A DNA stretch of 64,000 nucleotides from Phytophthora quininea (GCA_011947345.1 JAAVTG010000779.1:37011-101010), one strand, 5' to 3'; positions 1-10,707 are shown, counted from the stretch's first letter. The notes: generated from the sequence alone by a model not told the origin. Numbers and translations: made by a program.

Positions 1-135
1 GAATTCGCACGAGTCGCGCAGCAGGCGAGTGACAAGCAACTGGCGATGCGCATGGCACAAGAGGAGGAGATGCAATTGCGATTCCTGGACAAGTATGAGC
101 AGGATCAACGTGAGGAGCCCTGGCAGTTTGCCTAA
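1..135 (+). pseudogene. 3' tail of truncated coiled-coil gene, array unit 1
   Basis: The window opens inside this reading frame. It codes for 44 residues rich in Gln, Glu, Arg and Met (ending EEPWQFA) and stops at 133-135. The same tail recurs at about 4,550-4,682, 9,045-9,177 and, inverted, at 14,155-14,290. Only the inverted copy remains joined to its upstream NYN-like domains, so in the direct repeats this is the leftover 3' end of a gene cut by the duplication. It converges on the 3' end of the effector at 385-828. Confidence 0.6.
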
Positions 136-384
136 AGCTGTTGATGGACGAGTCTTGCCACATTCTGTTTAAATCTGACTACGTAGTAGCTCGCTTTCAC
201 CCCAGCGAATGAGCGAGTTGTGGCTGCTTTTCGCGGCATTGCTTCACATGTTGGAAGTGGCCTCGATCAGCGAGAATGACAGAGGTCTCGATAGGCGACC
301 GGAAATGAGCGAAAGCTGTAGAATGAAAGCGCACAAACGTCTACATGTATTGAGCAAAGAGTTGCGAAGACCAGCGCCTTCCCT

Positions 385-828
385 TTAGTCCACAAGGTGC
401 GGGTACTTCTTGTAGTACCAGTCGCGATACTTCTCCCAAAACTGGAACTTGGGGTCGGAAGGGTTTTCGCCATTGCGCGCGAATCCCCAGTTGATATACA
501 GGGTGCTGGGACTCGCGTCGGCGTCGTCAAAGTACTTGTAGTATTTCGTCTTGACCTTTCCCGCGTTGATGTTGGCCATCATCTTCTCCACCTTCTCGGC
601 TGCAGTGAGAGGTTTTCCTCCAAACCCAAAGACCCTCTCTTCCTCCGCGTCCGAGACGCCCTGCTGCTCGTCGTCGTCAAGAGTCTTGGCACTTCGAAGA
701 GATCTCTTCTCAGCTCCGACATTGCTGGTTTCGCCGAGCGAGCGAGTCTGAGGGGGCGACTCGGTAGCAGAGCTCACGGTAGAGCTCGCTAGAGCAACTA
801 CTGCCAGCAGAAGGTATTGCAGACGCAT
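385..828 (-). CDS. RxLR-dEER secreted effector, intact copy 1
   Basis: A 147-residue protein with a clean signal peptide (start MRLQYLLLAVVALASS, cleavage near residue 20-22), an RSLR motif at residues 42-45 and a dEER-type acidic motif (AEEER) at about 61-65. The C-terminal part of about 80 residues is Trp/Tyr/Lys rich and ends YYKKYPHLVD. In the RxLR family the N-terminal motifs support delivery into host plant cells and the C-terminus acts on host immunity; the target here is unknown. The start is fixed by the signal peptide and by an oomycete initiator-like element 46-61 bp upstream. Of the four copies in the window this is the only one whose secretory leader and RxLR domain are in one frame. 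The others have one base fewer in a G run. Confidence 0.9.
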   Translation of the reverse strand: MRLQYLLLAVVALASSTVSSATESPPQTRSLGETSNVGAEKRSLRSAKTLDDDEQQGVSDAEEERVFGFGGKPLTAAEKVEKMMANINAGKVKTKYYKYFDDADASPSTLYINWGFARNGENPSDPKFQFWEKYRDWYYKKYPHLVD

Positions 829-873
829 CGTTCTTCTCGATCAACTGGAGCGGAGACTTGAGCGTGTGGAAGG

Positions 874-889
874 AAATTTGAGAATGAGC
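874..889 (-). promoter_or_regulatory. Oomycete initiator/FPR-like core promoter of effector copy 1
   Basis: The minus strand reads GCTCATTCTCAAATTT, matching 15 of 16 positions of the published oomycete core GCTCATTYYNCAWTTT. It ends 46 bp before the effector ATG at 828. The identical element occurs at 5,418-5,433, 9,916-9,931 and, inverted, 13,402-13,417, always at the same distance from the effector start. Each copy therefore keeps a plausible promoter. Confidence 0.7.
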
Positions 890-1256
890 CTTGGCAAACT
901 GGGCCAGCAACCGATGCAGGGCATCAAACTGGCCGCTTGACAAGGGTGGTGGTTCATAGGTCCTCTATTATTTGTTATCTCTAACTAATAGATTCAACCG
1001 TTTGACAAGGGTGACGCTCGTGGCACATCCGAACCGCGATCTTGCTGTCAGGCCTCGCGGAAGCGAGTTGAGTGGTGGAGATCGAGCAGCATACCGCAGC
1101 TGAGAGTGACAACGCGAGCTTGTGCGTTCGCGAATATCTTCTGCGAGATTGCTGTTCAAGCACGAGGCTTCGGACGGTTGTGGCGTCGAGCCTATCGTGC
1201 CTGAAGTCAGCCCGCCATCACACCCAAAACATGTGATCATATCGACATCTCGTCAG

Positions 1257-1308
1257 AAATACGAGTGACTCGTCTCATTTAAAAAAATGAGACGAATCAC
1301 TCGTATTT
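1257..1308. repeat. 24-bp-arm hairpin between effector promoter and GTPase 3' end (copy 1)
   Basis: The left arm 1,257-1,280 and right arm 1,285-1,308 are reverse complements except for one base, around a 4-base A loop. It occurs in every unit at the same place, about 430 bp upstream of the effector and 460 bp beyond the GTPase stop. It could be a MITE-like remnant, a transcription boundary or a fragile palindrome. No transposase or target-site duplication is evident. Confidence 0.85.
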
Positions 1309-1769
1309 AAAAAAAGGAGACGTCCCAACAGAATTCAACTCAAACTTCGGTATATTAACAGTCAATTACGAAAAGCATGTATTGCAACCGATGAGGTTTA
1401 TGGTACGATGCAAATCCTATGCGAAGAGAACGTGCAAAACTGGATAGCATTAACAAACACACGGAGTAAACTAGCATATTCATTTGCCCAGCTTGATCTT
1501 GATCATTGCCAAACGACAACCAGAATGGATCGGATGCAGTACTGCCTGTTTCTGCAGCGACGGTTGCTCAGCATAGTGCATCCACCCCAACAACAACTTG
1601 TTGTCAATAAGTGGCTCCTCCGATGAGGGAAGCGGATCAGCTATTCCACGCTTGACACGGCTAAGAGTGTCATCGAAACCAGCACGTGCTGGTAAGGGAG
1701 ATGCTGGAGCTAGTGGAGTTCAAGTAGTGGATATTGTGCTTGGAATTAAAATGTGTGGAGCTGCACTGA

Positions 1770-3914
1770 CTAGCAAACCATTTCGACCTCCTTTTTCGCA
1801 CTGCCGAGGCAGACCAGCTCGCTCTTCAGCCGCTTGCGTGTGGACACCTTCTGCTCCGAGTCTCCCATCAACCGTGCAAGCTTGTCATCGGTCACACTAT
1901 TCAATTCGCGAGCCATCCCAGCAGCAAATTGGCAGAGCACCAGATCGTTCAGCCGCATGGGGATCAAGTCCACGAACCGCGGCACGGCCACATCCAAATA
2001 TGCTTGCAGTGCCATCTGCATCTCGAGAGCTTCACAGTCATCCGTAGTTGGCGCAATGGATGCGATCGCTTTCATGACGTCTGCGAATCGAGCTCTTCCG
2101 CACGAGTCCACAGGCACGGCGTCTTTCATTTGATCTTGCAGACCTCGCAGCCTCTTCTTGTCCATCTCGGAGAATAGTCGCTGGTCTTGAGTATAGGGAC
2201 GGCTTTCTGTGGCGAGCAGTGTGTCCATTTCCTCCTTGGCAGCTTGCGCCACGCAGTCAAGCACTTCAACCGAAGTATTCTTGATAAACTGCGCCACTCT
2301 CGACGTGGCGTGGAGTCCGCTGGTCACGAGGTCGGAGACCAACTCGGTTTGAATTCGATACCCGTCAAGAAGCTGCTGGGTTGGCCCTCCCCACTCGTCC
2401 ACGCATTGGCGGTAGAGGTTGCAGAACACTTGATACGACGGGAAGATGGAGATCTCGTCGCCACGGTTTTCGCGGATAAAGTGCTTCGTCGCCGCGAACT
2501 TGTCGAAGCGCCATGTATCTGCAGGCAACCAACCTGTAAACTCCGCACAACGGACTAGCATGCCGTTCACCTCGATCACTTTTACGCTGCACCATTCGCC
2601 ATCGATGTCGACCTGGACATCGTCGCCGACTTCGACTTCCTCCTTCGGTTTGGTTCGTTTGATCCCAGTGATGTGGTTCTTCATCTCCTTGATCGCGATC
2701 TGGAAAGCGTTCTCCTTGGTGCGAAGAACAGCTCGGAGCCGAATATCTGCGGCAGTTTGTTGGTGGCCATCTTCTCCTTTGTGATCAGTGGTGGAGGGCA
2801 ACTGGTCGTACTGTCCGTTCATCGTGGCTTCCATTTGCCGCAAGTACTGGTTCACCCACTTGCCCAACTGCTGTCGCTGCGAACATAAATCTTCCAACGG
2901 GATGCCGAGACTTCCCAGCTCTTTGTGAGCTTTGGCCATCCGTGTATTGATCTCAGCGATCACCTTGGGCAACGCTCGACGGATGTTGTTTTGCAGGATC
3001 GTCACCAACCGCGTCGTCAATCCTGGCACACCCCACAACTCGTCCCGCAACTCTCGCCAGTATCGATGTCCACGGAAGAACTTGGACTCGTACGCGAGCC
3101 CATTCTCAATCGTAGTGCCATCGTTCACCTCCAATTGACTACGGCACCGCACGGCGTGATACCCGAGATGCATGAACTTCTTCTTGTTCAGTAGCAAGTC
3201 GTGCACGGCTTGCTCCGCACCAGCATCGACCAGATCCACCTTCGTCACCACTGCAATCGTGCGAACTCCGTCCGGGTCTGCTTCTTGCGCGGCCTGGAGG
3301 ATCTCGGTGTTGTGCATGTCAACGTTGGCGGGGACGACGGCGATAATCACCGTGCGCTCCTGCTTCATGTATCGATTCACCATTTGGCGCACTCTCGGAA
3401 TGATTCGTTGGTCTTCGTGGTCGCCCACCGTGCGGACAAGTCCCGGCAGGTCAGTGAGCGTGAGGTTTGGTAACTCGGGTCCACTCATCTCAATGACGAT
3501 CTGGTCGTCGCTGATGTACTGGCCTTCGTCCACCAGCTTCTGGGTGAGCTTGGTGATGGCGTCGGGGACGTCGTCCAGACAGTTCAAAGACTCTCGGTCC
3601 TCCTCCTTATCACCTTCATCACCGTCAGGACGGAACCGGACGAGGCGAACATCACCTCGAAACGTGTCGGCACTCGACAGAATGAGCTGCGTTGGACATC
3701 TCGTGGTGAGTTGGTCGTTCGACGGGAACGACACGCCCGAAAGCGCCGACAACAGCGAAGACTTGCCGGACGAGGTGTCCCCCATGACGGCGATCTGCGG
3801 CAGCTCGACATACTGGTCGAGTCCGATCTCCCTGAGTTTGTCGACGAGCTTTCGCTCTGCTTGGGCGTTGACGTTGGCGAACAACTGCTTGGAGAAATTC
3901 TTGTTCTTGGTCAT
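1770..3914 (-). CDS. Dynamin/Mx-like large GTPase, intact copy 1
   Basis: A 714-residue dynamin-superfamily GTPase. The G domain shows the P-loop GDTSSGKS (residues 45-52), switch I around TTRCPT, DLPG (155-158) and TKVD (224-227). The helical middle/stalk region follows. Residues about 428-470 (GDDVQVDIDGEWCSVKV to GWLPADTW) resemble a Tudor/SH3-like barrel inserted in the stalk, which is unusual for this family. No transmembrane segment or PH domain is seen. Dynamin-like proteins remodel membranes by nucleotide-driven assembly; the substrate here is unknown. The C-terminus ends KKEVEMVC and matches a remnant tail elsewhere in the array, so this copy probably has the true end. It lies just upstream of, and on the same strand as, the effector. 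Confidence 0.9.
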   Translation of the reverse strand: MTKNKNFSKQLFANVNAQAERKLVDKLREIGLDQYVELPQIAVMGDTSSGKSSLLSALSGVSFPSNDQLTTRCPTQLILSSADTFRGDVRLVRFRPDGDEGDKEEDRESLNCLDDVPDAITKLTQKLVDEGQYISDDQIVIEMSGPELPNLTLTDLPGLVRTVGDHEDQRIIPRVRQMVNRYMKQERTVIIAVVPANVDMHNTEILQAAQEADPDGVRTIAVVTKVDLVDAGAEQAVHDLLLNKKKFMHLGYHAVRCRSQLEVNDGTTIENGLAYESKFFRGHRYWRELRDELWGVPGLTTRLVTILQNNIRRALPKVIAEINTRMAKAHKELGSLGIPLEDLCSQRQQLGKWVNQYLRQMEATMNGQYDQLPSTTDHKGEDGHQQTAADIRLRAVLRTKENAFQIAIKEMKNHITGIKRTKPKEEVEVGDDVQVDIDGEWCSVKVIEVNGMLVRCAEFTGWLPADTWRFDKFAATKHFIRENRGDEISIFPSYQVFCNLYRQCVDEWGGPTQQLLDGYRIQTELVSDLVTSGLHATSRVAQFIKNTSVEVLDCVAQAAKEEMDTLLATESRPYTQDQRLFSEMDKKRLRGLQDQMKDAVPVDSCGRARFADVMKAIASIAPTTDDCEALEMQMALQAYLDVAVPRFVDLIPMRLNDLVLCQFAAGMARELNSVTDDKLARLMGDSEQKVSTRKRLKSELVCLGSAKKEVEMVC

Positions 3915-4136
3915 GGCGAGAACCGAGTGAAATCGGAAGTGAAAGATGAAGAAGTGTATTATTTAGTTGAATTCCCGCACGGCACACGAGAAGAGGTGAT
4001 TCCAACGGTGGCACCTCAGTAACACGGTTAGAGTCGCCTTCTGTCATGTGCAGCGGTGGCTTCCAACGAGCTCATGCAAAATATGCAGAAACAACGGTGC
4101 CAACTCCACGAAAAAGAAGTCGACGGCTCCGGTTGC

Positions 4137-4215
4137 TTAGCACACCGTCTCGATCTCCCTCTTGGAATCGCCCAGACAAGCGAGCTCGCTTCGCAATCGC
4201 TTCCGTGTCGCCACC
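4137..4215 (-). pseudogene. C-terminal remnant of a second dynamin-like GTPase
   Basis: The minus strand encodes about 24 codons (ATRKRLRSELACLGDSKREI and onward, ending ETVC, stop at 4,137-4,139). They align with the C-terminus of the array GTPases (STRKRLKSELVCLGSAKKEV, ending EMVC) but differ clearly in sequence. The body of the gene is missing, because the repeat boundary cuts it at about 4,215. This implies that two dynamin genes once lay in tandem here. The remnant recurs at 8,633-8,710. The plus-strand ORF running across this junction is a chimera and probably not a gene. Confidence 0.75.
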
Positions 4216-4682
4216 ATTCACAGTCTCGTGTATCTGAAGGAGGATGAAGAGGAGGTCTGGGTAGATCCCGTGTGGCATGACCCTCTAGGCGTTGTCGTGA
4301 ATCACCGAGAGCAGAATCTCCACTGATCCAAAGCGCTTCCCCACTGCTTCGGCGTGGGATGTTGCCGCTATCCCGCCGGTCTCGTTGTTTCCGACAACTC
4401 CCAATTTGACGCTGGAGCAGAAGCTGGAGCAAAGGACGAGACTTGAGCAGGAACGGAGAGAGCTGCTGGAACGGCTGCAGAAGAATCAGGAAGCGCTGGA
4501 CGCCCTCGAGTTGAGACTGGTCCATGCAACTACTGCAGCAACAGCAGGAATTCGCACGAGTCGCGCAGCAGGCGAGTGACAAGCAACTGGCGATGCGCAT
4601 GGCACAAGAGGAGGAGATGCAATTGCGATTCCTGGACAAGTATGAGCAGGATCAACGTGAGGAGCCCTGGCAGTTTGCCTAA
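4216..4682 (+). pseudogene. Truncated coiled-coil gene tail, array unit 2
   Basis: From the unit junction onward this matches the 3' third of the full-length NYN-like/coiled-coil gene at 14,155-15,937. It encodes an acidic stretch (LKEDEEEVWVDPVWHD), then a Glu/Gln/Arg coiled coil starting FPTTPNLTLEQKLEQ, with a stop at 4,680-4,682. It lacks the NYN-like domains. Two extra single-base losses near 4,515 break the frame relative to the unit 3 copy. Confidence 0.65.
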
Positions 4683-4931
4683 AGCTGTTGATGGACGAGT
4701 CTTGCCACATTCTGTTTAAATCTGACTACGTAGTAGCTCGCTTTCACCCCAGCGAATGAGCGAGTTGTGGCTGCTTTTCGCGGCATTGCTTCACATGTTG
4801 GAAGTGGCCTCGATCAGCGAGAATGACAGAGGTCTCGATAGGCGACCGGAAATGAGCGAAAGCTGTAGAATGAAAGCGCACAAACGTCTATATGTATTGA
4901 GCAAAGAGTTGCGAAGACCAGCGCCTTCCCT

Positions 4932-5372
4932 TTAGTCCACAAGGTGCGGGTACTTCTTGTAGTACCAGTCGCGATACTTCTCCCAAAACTGGAACTTGGG
5001 GTCGGAAGGGTTTCGCCATTGCGCGCGAATCCCCAGTTGATATACAGGGTGCTGGGACTCGCGTCGGCGTCGTCAAAGTACTTGAAGTATTTCGTCTTGA
5101 CCTTTCCCGCGTTGATGTTGGCCATCATCTTCTCCACCTTCTCGGCTGCAGTGAGAGGTTTCCTCCAAACCCAAAGACCCTCTCTTCCTCCGCGTCCGAG
5201 ACGCCCTGCTGCTCGTCGTCGTCAAGAGTCTTGGCACTTCGAAGAGATCTCTTCTCAGCTCCGACATTGCTGGTTTCGCCGAGCGAGCGAGTCTGAGGGG
5301 CGACTCGGTAGCAGAGCTCACGGTAGAGCTCGCTAGAGCAACTACTGCCAGCAGAAGGTATTGCAGACGCAT
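4932..5372 (-). pseudogene. RxLR effector copy 2, frame-broken
   Basis: Near-identical to the copy at 385-828 but with three one-base losses in short homopolymers: a G run near 5,298, a T run near 5,160 and a T run near 5,011. The signal peptide, RxLR/dEER region and C-terminus are therefore in different frames. The upstream initiator is intact (5,418-5,433). Either this is a real pseudogene or the consensus is poor. The second is favoured because conserved genes across the window carry the same kind of error. Confidence 0.75.
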
Positions 5373-5801
5373 CGTTCTTCTCGATCAACTGGAGCGGAGA
5401 CTTGAGCGTGTGGAAGGAAATTTGAGAATGAGCCTTGGCAAACTGGGCCAGCAACCGATGCAGGGCATCAAACTGACCGCTTGACAAGGGTGGTGGTTCA
5501 TAGGTCCTCTATTATTTGTTATCTCTAACTAATAGATTCCAACAGTTTGACAAGGGTGACGCTCGTGGCACATCCGAAACGCGATCTTGCTGTCAGGCCT
5601 CGCGGAAGCGAGTTGAGTGGTGGAGATCGAGCAGCATACCGTGGCTGAGAGTGACAACGCGGGCTTGTGCGTTCGCGAATATCTTCTGCGAGATTGCTGT
5701 TCAAGCACAAAGCTTCGGACGGTTGTGGCGTCGAGCCTATCGTGCCTGAAGTCAGCCCGCCATCACATCCAAAACATGTGATCATATCGACATCTCGTCA
5801 G

Positions 5802-5852
5802 AAATACGAGTGACTCGTCTCATTTAAAAAATGAGACGAATCACTCGTATTC
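5802..5852. repeat. Hairpin, array copy 2
   Basis: Same inverted repeat as at 1,257-1,308, with a shorter A loop and one extra mismatch at the end of the right arm. Confidence 0.8.
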
Positions 5853-6264
5853 AAAAAGGAGACGTCCCAACAGAATTCAACTCAAACTTCGGTATATTAA
5901 CAGTCAATTACGAAAAGCATGTATTGCAACCGATGAGGTTTATGGTACGATGCAAATCCTATGCGAAGAGAACGTGCAAAACTGGATAGCACACACACGG
6001 AGTAAACCAGCATATTCATTTGCCCAGCTTGATCTTGATCATTGGCAAACGACAACCCTACCACTTCGACCACAGTGCATCCACCCCAACAACAACTTGT
6101 TGTCAACAAGTGGTTCCTCCGATGAGGGGAAGCGGATCAGCTATTCCACGCTTGACACGGCTAAGAGTGTCATTGAAACCAGCACGTGCTGGTAAGGGAG
6201 ATGTTGGAGCTAGTGGAGTTCGAATAGTGGATATTGTGATTGGAATTAAAATGTGTGGAGCTGC

Positions 6265-8409
6265 ACTGACTAGCAGACCATTTCGATCTCCTTTTCGCAC
6301 TGCCGAAGCAGACCAGCTCGCTCTTCAGCCGCTTGCGTGTGGCCACCTTCTGCTCCGAGTCTCCCATCAACCGTGCAAGCTTGTCATCGGTCACACTGTT
6401 CAATTCGCGAGCCATCCCAGCAGCAAATTGGCAGAGCACCAGATCGTTCAGCCGCATGGGGATCAAGTCCACGAACCGCGGCATGGCCACATCCAAATAT
6501 GCTTGCAGTGCCATCTGCATCTCGAGAGCTTCGCGGTCGTCCGTAGTCGGCGCAATGGATGCGATCGCTTTCATGACGTCTGCGAGTCGAGCTCTTCCGC
6601 ACGAGTCCACAGGCACAGCGTCTTTCATTTGATCTTGCAGACCTCGCAGCCTCTTCTTGTCCATCTCGGAGAATAGTCGCTGGTCTTGAGTATAGGGACG
6701 GCTTTCTGCGGCGAGTAGTGTGTCCATTTCCTCCTTGGCAGCTTGCACCACGCAGTCAAGCACTTCAACCGAAGTATTCTTGATAAACTGCGCCACTCTC
6801 GACGTGGCGTGGAGTCCGGTGGTCACGAGGTCGGAGACCAACTTGGTTTGAATTCGATACCCGTCAAGAAGCTGCTGGGTTGGCCCTCCCCACTCGTCCA
6901 CGCATTGGCGGTAGAGGTTGCAGAACACTTGATACGACGGGAAGATGGAGATCTCGTCGCCACGGTTTTCGCGGATAAAGTGCTTCGTCGCCGCGAACTT
7001 GTCGAAGCGCCATGTATCTGCAGGCAACCAACCTGTAAACTCCGCACAACGGACTAGCATGCCGTTCACCTCGATCACTTTTACGCTGCACCATTCGCCA
7101 TCGATGTCGACCTGGACATCGTCGCCGACTTCGACTTCCTCCTTCGGTTTGGTTCGTTTGATCCCAGTGATGTGGTTCTTCATCTCCTTGATCGCGATCT
7201 GGAAAGCGTTCTCCTTGGTGCGAAGAACAGCTCGGAGCCGAATATCTGCGGCAGTTTGTTGGTGGCCATCTTCTCCTTTGTGATCAGTGGTGGAGGGCAA
7301 CTGGTCGTACTGTCCGTTCATCGTGGCTTCCATTTGCCGCAAGTACTGGTTCACCCACTTGCCCAACTGCTGTCGCTGCGAACATAAATCTTCCAACGGG
7401 ATGCCGAGACTTCCCAGCTCTTTGTGAGCTTTGGCCATCCGTGTATTGATCTCAGCGATCACCTTGGGCAACGCTCGACGGATGTTGTTTTGCAGGATCG
7501 TCACCAACCGCGTCGTCAATCCTGGCACACCCCACAACTCGTCCCGCAACTCGCCAGTATCGATGTCCACGGAAGAACTTGGACTCGTACGCGAGCCCAT
7601 TCTCAATCGTAGTGCCATCGTTCACCTCCAATTGACTACGGCACCGCACGGCGTGATACCCGAGATGCATGAACTTCTTCTTGTTCAGTAGCAAGTCGTG
7701 CACGGCTTGCTCCGCACCAGCATCGACCAGATCCACCTTCGTCACCACTGCAATCGTGCGAACTCCGTCCGGGTCTGCTTCTTGCGCGGCCTGGAGGATC
7801 TCGGTGTTGTGCATGTCAACGTTGGCGGGGACGACGGCGATAATCACCGTGCGCTCCTGCTTCATGTATCGATTCACCATTTGGCGCACTCTCGGAATGA
7901 TTCGTTGGTCTTCGTGGTCGCCCACCGTGCGGACAAGTCCCGGCAGGTCAGTGAGCGTGAGGTTTGGTAACTCGGGTCCACTCATCTCAATGACGATCTG
8001 GTCGTCGCTGATGTACTGGCCTTCGTCCACCAGCTTCTGGGTGAGCTTGGTGATGGCGTCGGGGACGTCGTCCAGACAGTTCAAAGACTCTCGGTCCTCC
8101 TCCTTATCACCTTCATCACCGTCAGGACGGAACCGGACGAGGCGAACATCACCTCGAAACGTGTCGGCACTCGACAGAATGAGCTGCGTTGGACATCTCG
8201 TGGTGAGTTGGTCGTTCGACGGGAACGACACGCCCGAAAGCGCCGACAACAGCGAAGACTTGCCGGACGAGGTGTCCCCATGACGGCGATCTGCGGCAGC
8301 TCGACATACTGGTCGAGTCCGATCTCCTGAGTTTGTCGACGAGCTTTCGCTCTGCTTGGGCGTTGACGTTGGCGAACAACTGCTTGGAGAAATTCTTGTT
8401 CTTGGTCAT
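6265..8409 (-). pseudogene. Dynamin/Mx-like GTPase copy 2, frame-broken
   Basis: Protein-level match to the 714-residue GTPase over its whole length, but in several frames. Breaks lie near 8,327 (C run), 8,277 (C run, just before the P-loop), 7,551 (loss of a TC dinucleotide in the early stalk) and 6,293 (T run near the C-terminus). The P-loop, DLPG and TKVD motifs can all be read once frames are followed. Copy 2 is the most divergent of the three GTPase copies. Whether it is inactive or badly sequenced cannot be settled from this sequence. Confidence 0.75.
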
Positions 8410-8632
8410 GGCGAGAACCGAGTGAAATCGGAAGTGAAAGATGAAGAAGTGTATTATTTAGTTGAATTCCCGCACGGCACACGAGAAGAGGTGATTCCAA
8501 CGGTGGCACCTCAGTAACACGGTTGAGAGTCGCCTTCTGTCATGTGCAGCGGTGGCTTCCAACGAGCTCATGCAAAATATGCAGAAACAACGGTGCCAAC
8601 TCCACGAAAAAGAAGTCGACGGCTCCGGTTGC

Positions 8633-8710
8633 TTAGCACACCGTCTCGATCTCCTCTTGGAATCGCCCAGACAAGCGAGCTCGCTTCGCAATCGCTTCCG
8701 TGTCGCCACC
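8633..8710 (-). pseudogene. C-terminal remnant of second dynamin-like GTPase, unit 2/3 boundary
   Basis: Second occurrence of the 24-codon dynamin tail described at 4,137-4,215, at the same position relative to the downstream GTPase (ATG at 8,409). One base fewer in a G run shifts its last codons compared with the first occurrence. Confidence 0.7.
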
Positions 8711-9177
8711 ATTCACAGTCTCGTGTATCTGAAGGAGGATGAAGAGGAGGTCTGGGTAGATCCCGTGTGGCATGACCCCTCTAGGCGTTGTCGTGAATCA
8801 CCGAGAGCAGAATCTCCACTGATCCAAAGCGCTTCCCCACTGCTTCGGCGTGGGATGTTGCCGCTATCCGCCGGTCTCGTTGTTTCCGACAACTCCCAAT
8901 TTGACGCTGGAGCAGAAGCTGGAGCAAAGGACGAGACTTGAGCAGGAACGGAGAGAGCTGCTGGAACGGCTGCAGAAGAATCAGGAAGCGCTGGACGCCC
9001 TCGAGTTGGAGACTTGGTCCATGCAACTACTGCAGCAACAGCAGGAATTCGCACGAGTCGCGCAGCAGGCGAGTGACAAGCAACTGGCGATGCGCATGGC
9101 ACAAGAGGAGGAGATGCAATTGCGATTCCTGGACAAGTATGAGCAGGATCAACGTGAGGAGCCCTGGCGTTTGCCTA
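8711..9177 (+). pseudogene. Truncated coiled-coil gene tail, array unit 3
   Basis: Third copy of the coiled-coil gene 3' end. The coil reads continuously here from FPTTPNLTLEQKLEQ to EQDQREEPW. The last codons differ from unit 1 by a missing AG, so the frame runs past the usual stop. The NYN-like domains are absent. Confidence 0.65.
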
Positions 9178-9427
9178 AAGCTGTTGATGGACGAGTCTTG
9201 CCACATTCTGTTTAAATCTGACTACGTAGTAGCTCGCTTTCACCCCAGCGAATGAGCGAGTTGTGGCTGCTTTTCGCGGCATTGCTTCACATGTTGGAAG
9301 TGGCCTCGATCAGCGAGAATGACAGAGGTCTCGATAGGCGACCGGAAATGAGCGAAAGCTGTAGAATGAAAGCGCACAAACGTCTACATGTATTGAGCAA
9401 AGAGTTGCGAAGACCAGCGCCTTCCCT

Positions 9428-9870
9428 TTAGTCCACAAGGTGCGGGTACTTCTTGTAGTACCAGTCGCGATACTTCTCCCAAAACTGGAACTTGGGGTCG
9501 GAAGGGTTTTCGCCATTGCGCGCGAATCCCCAGTTGATATACAGGGTGCTGGGACTCGCGTCGGCGTCGTCAAAGTACTTGTAGTATTTCGTCTTGACCT
9601 TTCCCGCGTTGATGTTGGCCATCATCTTCTCCACCTTCTCGGCTGCAGTGAGAGGTTTTCCTCCAAACCCAAAGACCCTCTCTTCCTCCGCGTCCGAGAC
9701 GCCCTGCTGCTCGTCGTCGTCAAGAGTCTTGGCACTTCGAAGAGATCTCTTCTCAGCTCCGACATTGCTGGTTTCGCCGAGCGAGCGAGTCTGAGGGGCG
9801 ACTCGGTAGCAGAGCTCACGGTAGAGCTCGCTAGAGCAACTACTGCCAGCAGAAGGTATTGCAGACGCAT
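9428..9870 (-). pseudogene. RxLR effector copy 3, leader out of frame
   Basis: The sequence matches copy 1 except that a G run near 9,794 is one base shorter, putting the signal peptide out of frame with the RxLR/dEER and C-terminal region. A 185-codon open frame (9,428-9,985) covers the effector domain with a different N-terminus that has no signal peptide and starts upstream of the initiator element (9,916-9,931), so it is unlikely to be the real product. Pseudogene or undercall. Confidence 0.75.
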
Positions 9871-10298
9871 CGTTCTTCTCGATCAACTGGAGCGGAGACT
9901 TGAGCGTGTGGAAGGAAATTTGAGAATGAGCCTTGGCAAACTGGGCCAGCAACCGATGCAGGGCATCAAACTGGCCGCTTGACAAGGGTGGTGGTTCATA
10001 GGTCCTCTATTATTTGTTATCTCTAACTAATAGATTCAACCGTTTGACAAGGGTGACGCTCGTGGCACATCCGAACCGCGATCTTGCTGCCGGGCCTCGC
10101 GGAAGCGAGTTGAGTGGTGGAGATCGAGCAGCATACCGCAGCTGAGAGTGACAACGCGGGCTTGTGCGTTCGCGAATATCTTCTGCGAGATTGCTGTTCA
10201 AGCACGAGGCTTCGGACGGTTGTGGCGTCGAGCCTATCGTGCCTGAAGTCAGCCCGCCATCACACCCAAAACATGTGATCATATCGACATCTCGTCAG

Positions 10299-10349
10299 AA
10301 ATACGAGTGACTCGTCTCATTTAAAAAATGAGACGAATCACTCGTATTT
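10299..10349. repeat. Hairpin, array copy 3
   Basis: Same 24-bp-arm inverted repeat as at 1,257-1,308, with one internal mismatch and a three-base A loop. Confidence 0.85.
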
Positions 10350-10707
10350 AAAAAAGGAGACGTCAACAGAATTCAACTCAAACTTCGGTATATTAACAGT
10401 CAATTACGAAAAGCATGTATTGCAACCGATGAGGTTTATGGTACGATGCAAATCCTATGCGAAGAGAACGTGCAAAACTGGATAGCATTAACAAACACAC
10501 GGAGTAAACTAGCATATTCATTTGCCCAGCTTGATCTTGATCATTGCCAAACGACAACCAGAATGGATCGGATGCAGTACTGCCTGTTTCTGCAGCGACG
10601 GTTGCTCAGCATAGTGCATCCACCCCAACAACAACTTGTTGTCAATAAGTGGCTCCTCCGATGAGGGAAGCGGATCAGCTATTCCACGCTTGACACGGCT
10701 AAGAGTG

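Noticed and set aside
1..20. Leading GAATTCGCACGAG as a cDNA-library adaptor
   Set aside because: The same bases occur inside the other array units (about 4,548 and 9,045), so they are genomic.
1257..1308. Hairpin as a bacterial-type terminator
   Set aside because: The genome is eukaryotic; the A-rich loop and flanks do not make a meaningful intrinsic terminator here.
3172..3930. 252-codon plus-strand ORF
   Set aside because: Antisense shadow of the GTPase G domain, with Ser/Arg/Thr-rich composition and no domain.
8552..8941. 129-codon plus-strand ORF across the unit boundary
   Set aside because: Its first half is antisense to the dynamin tail remnant; it is a chimera of the repeat junction.
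9428..9985. 185-codon ORF as the true effector product
   Set aside because: Its N-terminus begins upstream of the initiator element and has no signal peptide; it arises from the frame shift. Same for 13,348-13,905.
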